Source: Desulfocapsa sp. (lineage in GTDB: Bacteria > Desulfobacterota > Desulfobulbia > Desulfobulbales > Desulfocapsaceae). From it: a stretch of DNA of 64,000 nt. A program made the position numbers and the translations under genes. The stretch lies in contig JAFLJS010000055.1 of NCBI GenBank assembly GCA_022712895.1, forward strand, positions 1 through 64,000, given 5' to 3'. Of this stretch, positions 62,453 through 64,000 are shown one piece after another. The notes beneath the pieces were generated by a model. It did not search any database. It worked only from the letters and a program-made list of their open reading frames with translations, and was not told the DNA's origin. Within the stretch, counting starts at the first letter, position 1. Every line of letters begins with the position of its first letter.

Positions 62453-63236
62453 CTTTTAAGTCATCACGCTGGGGGATATGTCTGTATTTGAATTTTGGAT
62501 AACCCAGCATCAACGCCGTATACACAACATGGTTTTCCGGCAGAGCAAGTGCTTCAACAAGGGGCTTATGTTTGTAAAAAGCCTGTACCAGAAATCCTGC
62601 CCAGCAGCTACCAAGCCCAAAACTGCTGGCACTGAGATCAAGATAGGCAGTGGACAGGGTACAATCTTCCACGGGATGTTCGCTTTTGCCCGGATCTGCG
62701 TGACAAATAGCAAGATGCGGAGCACCGCGTAAAACCTTATCTTCCCCCTGGTCCCAGGCACGAATCAGCCCTGGAAACACCTTTATCTCCCGCATATAAT
62801 CAACAACCAGACCAGCAAGCTTTTGCACTTCAAGAGGATCTTCCACCATGAGCCAGTGCGCTGACTGACAATTGTGGGCACTGGGAGAATAGCGACTGAC
62901 TTCAAGAATAGCAGCCAGAGTATCGTGGTCTGCCACTCGTTTTTTATAAGTTCTGATTGATCGTCGACTTTTTAAAAGATGTTCAACAGACTGTGGTGTT
63001 GGCAGCATCCTTTTATCAACCGCAGTAATACCTGCCAGTGGTGATACGGTTATATCCAATGCATCATTACCGCACACTGCCATACAGTGTCCGCAACGAA
63101 TACATCGTCGCAACGCCGCTTTTCGCAGTTGAGGAAAACCTTCTTTGTCCGGATTAATCAAGTCAAAGGGGCACTCTGCAATGCAGGAATAACATTTTAT
63201 ACATTTCTCTTGATCTATAGAGAGACTGATTTTCAT
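62439..63236 (-). CDS. nitroreductase fused to a 2[4Fe-4S] ferredoxin domain
   Basis: A 265-residue fusion. The N-terminal ferredoxin has Cys12, 15, 18, 22 and Cys45, 48, 51, 55. The C-terminal FMN nitroreductase domain (about 85-265) opens LLKSRRSIRTYKKR, with SPSAHNCQSAHW and LGSCWAGFLVQAF. Such fusions are frequent in anaerobes and pass electrons from ferredoxin to FMN. Substrate unknown. Convergent with the HgdC-like gene, overlapping 14 nt at the 3' ends. Confidence 0.88.
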   Translation of the reverse strand: MKISLSIDQEKCIKCYSCIAECPFDLINPDKEGFPQLRKAALRRCIRCGHCMAVCGNDALDITVSPLAGITAVDKRMLPTPQSVEHLLKSRRSIRTYKKRVADHDTLAAILEVSRYSPSAHNCQSAHWLMVEDPLEVQKLAGLVVDYMREIKVFPGLIRAWDQGEDKVLRGAPHLAICHADPGKSEHPVEDCTLSTAYLDLSASSFGLGSCWAGFLVQAFYKHKPLVEALALPENHVVYTALMLGYPKFKYRHIPQRDDLKVTWR

Positions 63237-63417
63237 TGGAGCTCCAACTAAAATTAAATCAACTTAAAAGATACCTTGCTAGCTACGGTGTTCTTTATAT
63301 TATAGTACCAAATTTCTGTAAAGGGAGTAAATACCATACGCATTCGAAATTCCTACAAAAGACACGAACCTATGCCCCACCCGAAACTCTGTTCAGCTGA
63401 CATCTCAAGCCGTGAAA

Positions 63418-63579
63418 ATGTCTTCCCCCCATCAGCATCCCGGCCATCTTCTTAGACCTCTTATTGACGACCTTCTTGAAAGAAAAGAAAACCTGTGCAT
63501 ACTTATCGGGGAAGGCATTGCAAGCCACTGGTTAACAAACTGGCCGACACAATTCTGGGATCTACAACAGAACCTGTAG
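63418..63579 (+). CDS. short ORF of doubtful coding status
   Basis: A 53-codon frame (start MSSPHQHPGHLLRP) that contains an amphipathic, protein-like stretch LLERKENLCILIGEG. A second frame from 63372 overlaps its start, and both look like parts of one product split by a frameshift. I recognise no family and see no good ribosome binding site. It is the only coding signal in the 490-bp gap between 63236 and 63728; a remnant is as likely as a gene. Confidence 0.3.
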   Translation: MSSPHQHPGHLLRPLIDDLLERKENLCILIGEGIASHWLTNWPTQFWDLQQNL

Positions 63580-63727
63580 AATTCATCCTCTCCTAACATA
63601 CCCTTTTAGCCAGTTAGTATAATTTCCTATTCGCACCGACAAGAGTATGGTAACGTGCCTGCAACAAATGAGGATTACCACAGATCCTTATTACAATTTA
63701 AACAATAATAACTGCAAGAGGATCTCT

Positions 63728-63991
63728 ATGAAACACACAATAAAACTATTCACTCTACTCTTTTTCGCTAGCCTTGCCGGTTGTGCCAGTAATAGCGATA
63801 TCGATGCGCTGCGAGCAGATGTTCAACAAGCCAACGCAAATGCCAGTAAAGCCTTACAAACAGCAAATGCTGCCAAAGTTGAAGCCAGAAATGCCAGTGA
63901 AACAGCGCAAGAAGCAAAAGCAACTGCCGATACCACAGAAAATAAAATTGAGTACCTGATTAAAAAGAACCAGGCCCCCAAGCATAAGTAA
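63728..63991 (+). CDS. Lpp-like alanine-zipper lipoprotein
   Basis: An 87-residue outer-membrane lipoprotein like Braun's Lpp. Signal peptide ends in lipobox LAGC; the mature part is an Ala-rich trimeric coiled coil (IDALRADVQQANANASKA and following heptads). The C-terminus ends HK, so a terminal Lys for peptidoglycan linkage may be present. AGAGGATCTCT precedes ATG 63728, which I prefer over the frame start at 63647. Probably abundant and delivered by LolA. Confidence 0.88.
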   Translation: MKHTIKLFTLLFFASLAGCASNSDIDALRADVQQANANASKALQTANAAKVEARNASETAQEAKATADTTENKIEYLIKKNQAPKHK

Positions 63992-64000
63992 ATCTGGCCA

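Noticed and set aside
1..64000. CRISPR array, prophage or IS transposase
   Set aside because: No regularly spaced short direct repeats, no phage structural genes and no transposase frame were seen; mobile features are limited to the integron and the short palindromic repeats.

Overview
The window looks like the chromosome of a Gram-negative, anaerobic member of the Desulfobacterota, most likely a Desulfobulbales-type sulfate or sulfur metaboliser. This is inferred from gene content, not from a marker gene. The clues are an outer membrane with LPS-heptose, Lol, Pal and Skp genes, an N-terminal-rubredoxin rubrerythrin, a DUF3786 iron-sulfur protein, RemA/DUF370 with RNase Y, an ASKHA corrinoid-activator-like protein, ferredoxin-fused nitroreductase, and many hybrid sensor kinases.

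Layout. Bases 1-2960 are the end of a chromosomal integron cassette array. Three attC-like sites, an attI junction and cassettes carrying an HNH nuclease, a HigBA toxin-antitoxin pair and a small membrane protein lie leftward of a divergent integron integrase gene (2961-3974). Just past intI is what looks like the last part of a TrkA-C domain, then a CPA2 antiporter and a CBS protein. From 5.8 to 36 kb the region is mostly housekeeping: murI-lolA-radical SAM, an S1 protein, a yicC-remA-gmk-rlmB block, rfaE1 with a DUF3786 protein, skp, pal, glucan phosphorylase, a coupled unknown/radical SAM pair, a Fur-family gene, tyrS, rny, a probable 6S RNA, zapA and a zapB-like gene, mltD, a MoaE-like gene, an HDOD protein, a double-receiver hybrid kinase, yihY, rubrerythrin and a nitroreductase.

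The most striking part is 36.2-53.5 kb, all on the minus strand. Three large transmembrane hybrid kinases with the same HisKA-HATPase-receiver-Hpt back end but different sensors stand in a row. The middle one directly follows a periplasmic protein that matches Vibrio LuxP throughout and keeps every AI-2 contact residue I can recall, so 39768-44523 reads as a LuxP-LuxQ AI-2 sensing pair with its own phosphotransfer domain. The flanking kinases carry a PilJ-type helical sensor and a CXXCH (c-heme) DUF3365 sensor. Upstream lie decayed remains of a GGDEF-EAL protein and of another hybrid kinase. Further upstream are a receiver-PAS kinase, a receiver-HD-GYP phosphodiesterase and a receiver-LuxR-type DNA-binding regulator, which are candidate outputs.

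From 53.5 kb to the end come tRNA-Arg(CCU), two coupled GlgC-like genes (one with an altered nucleotide-binding loop), a DHH phosphoesterase, an ASKHA protein, crcB, an LptF/G-like permease, a compact HgdB/HgdC-like pair, a ferredoxin-nitroreductase and an Lpp-like lipoprotein. A family of about 120-260 bp palindromic repeats with TGAT...ATCA-type ends (five copies recognised, in both orientations) is scattered between genes.
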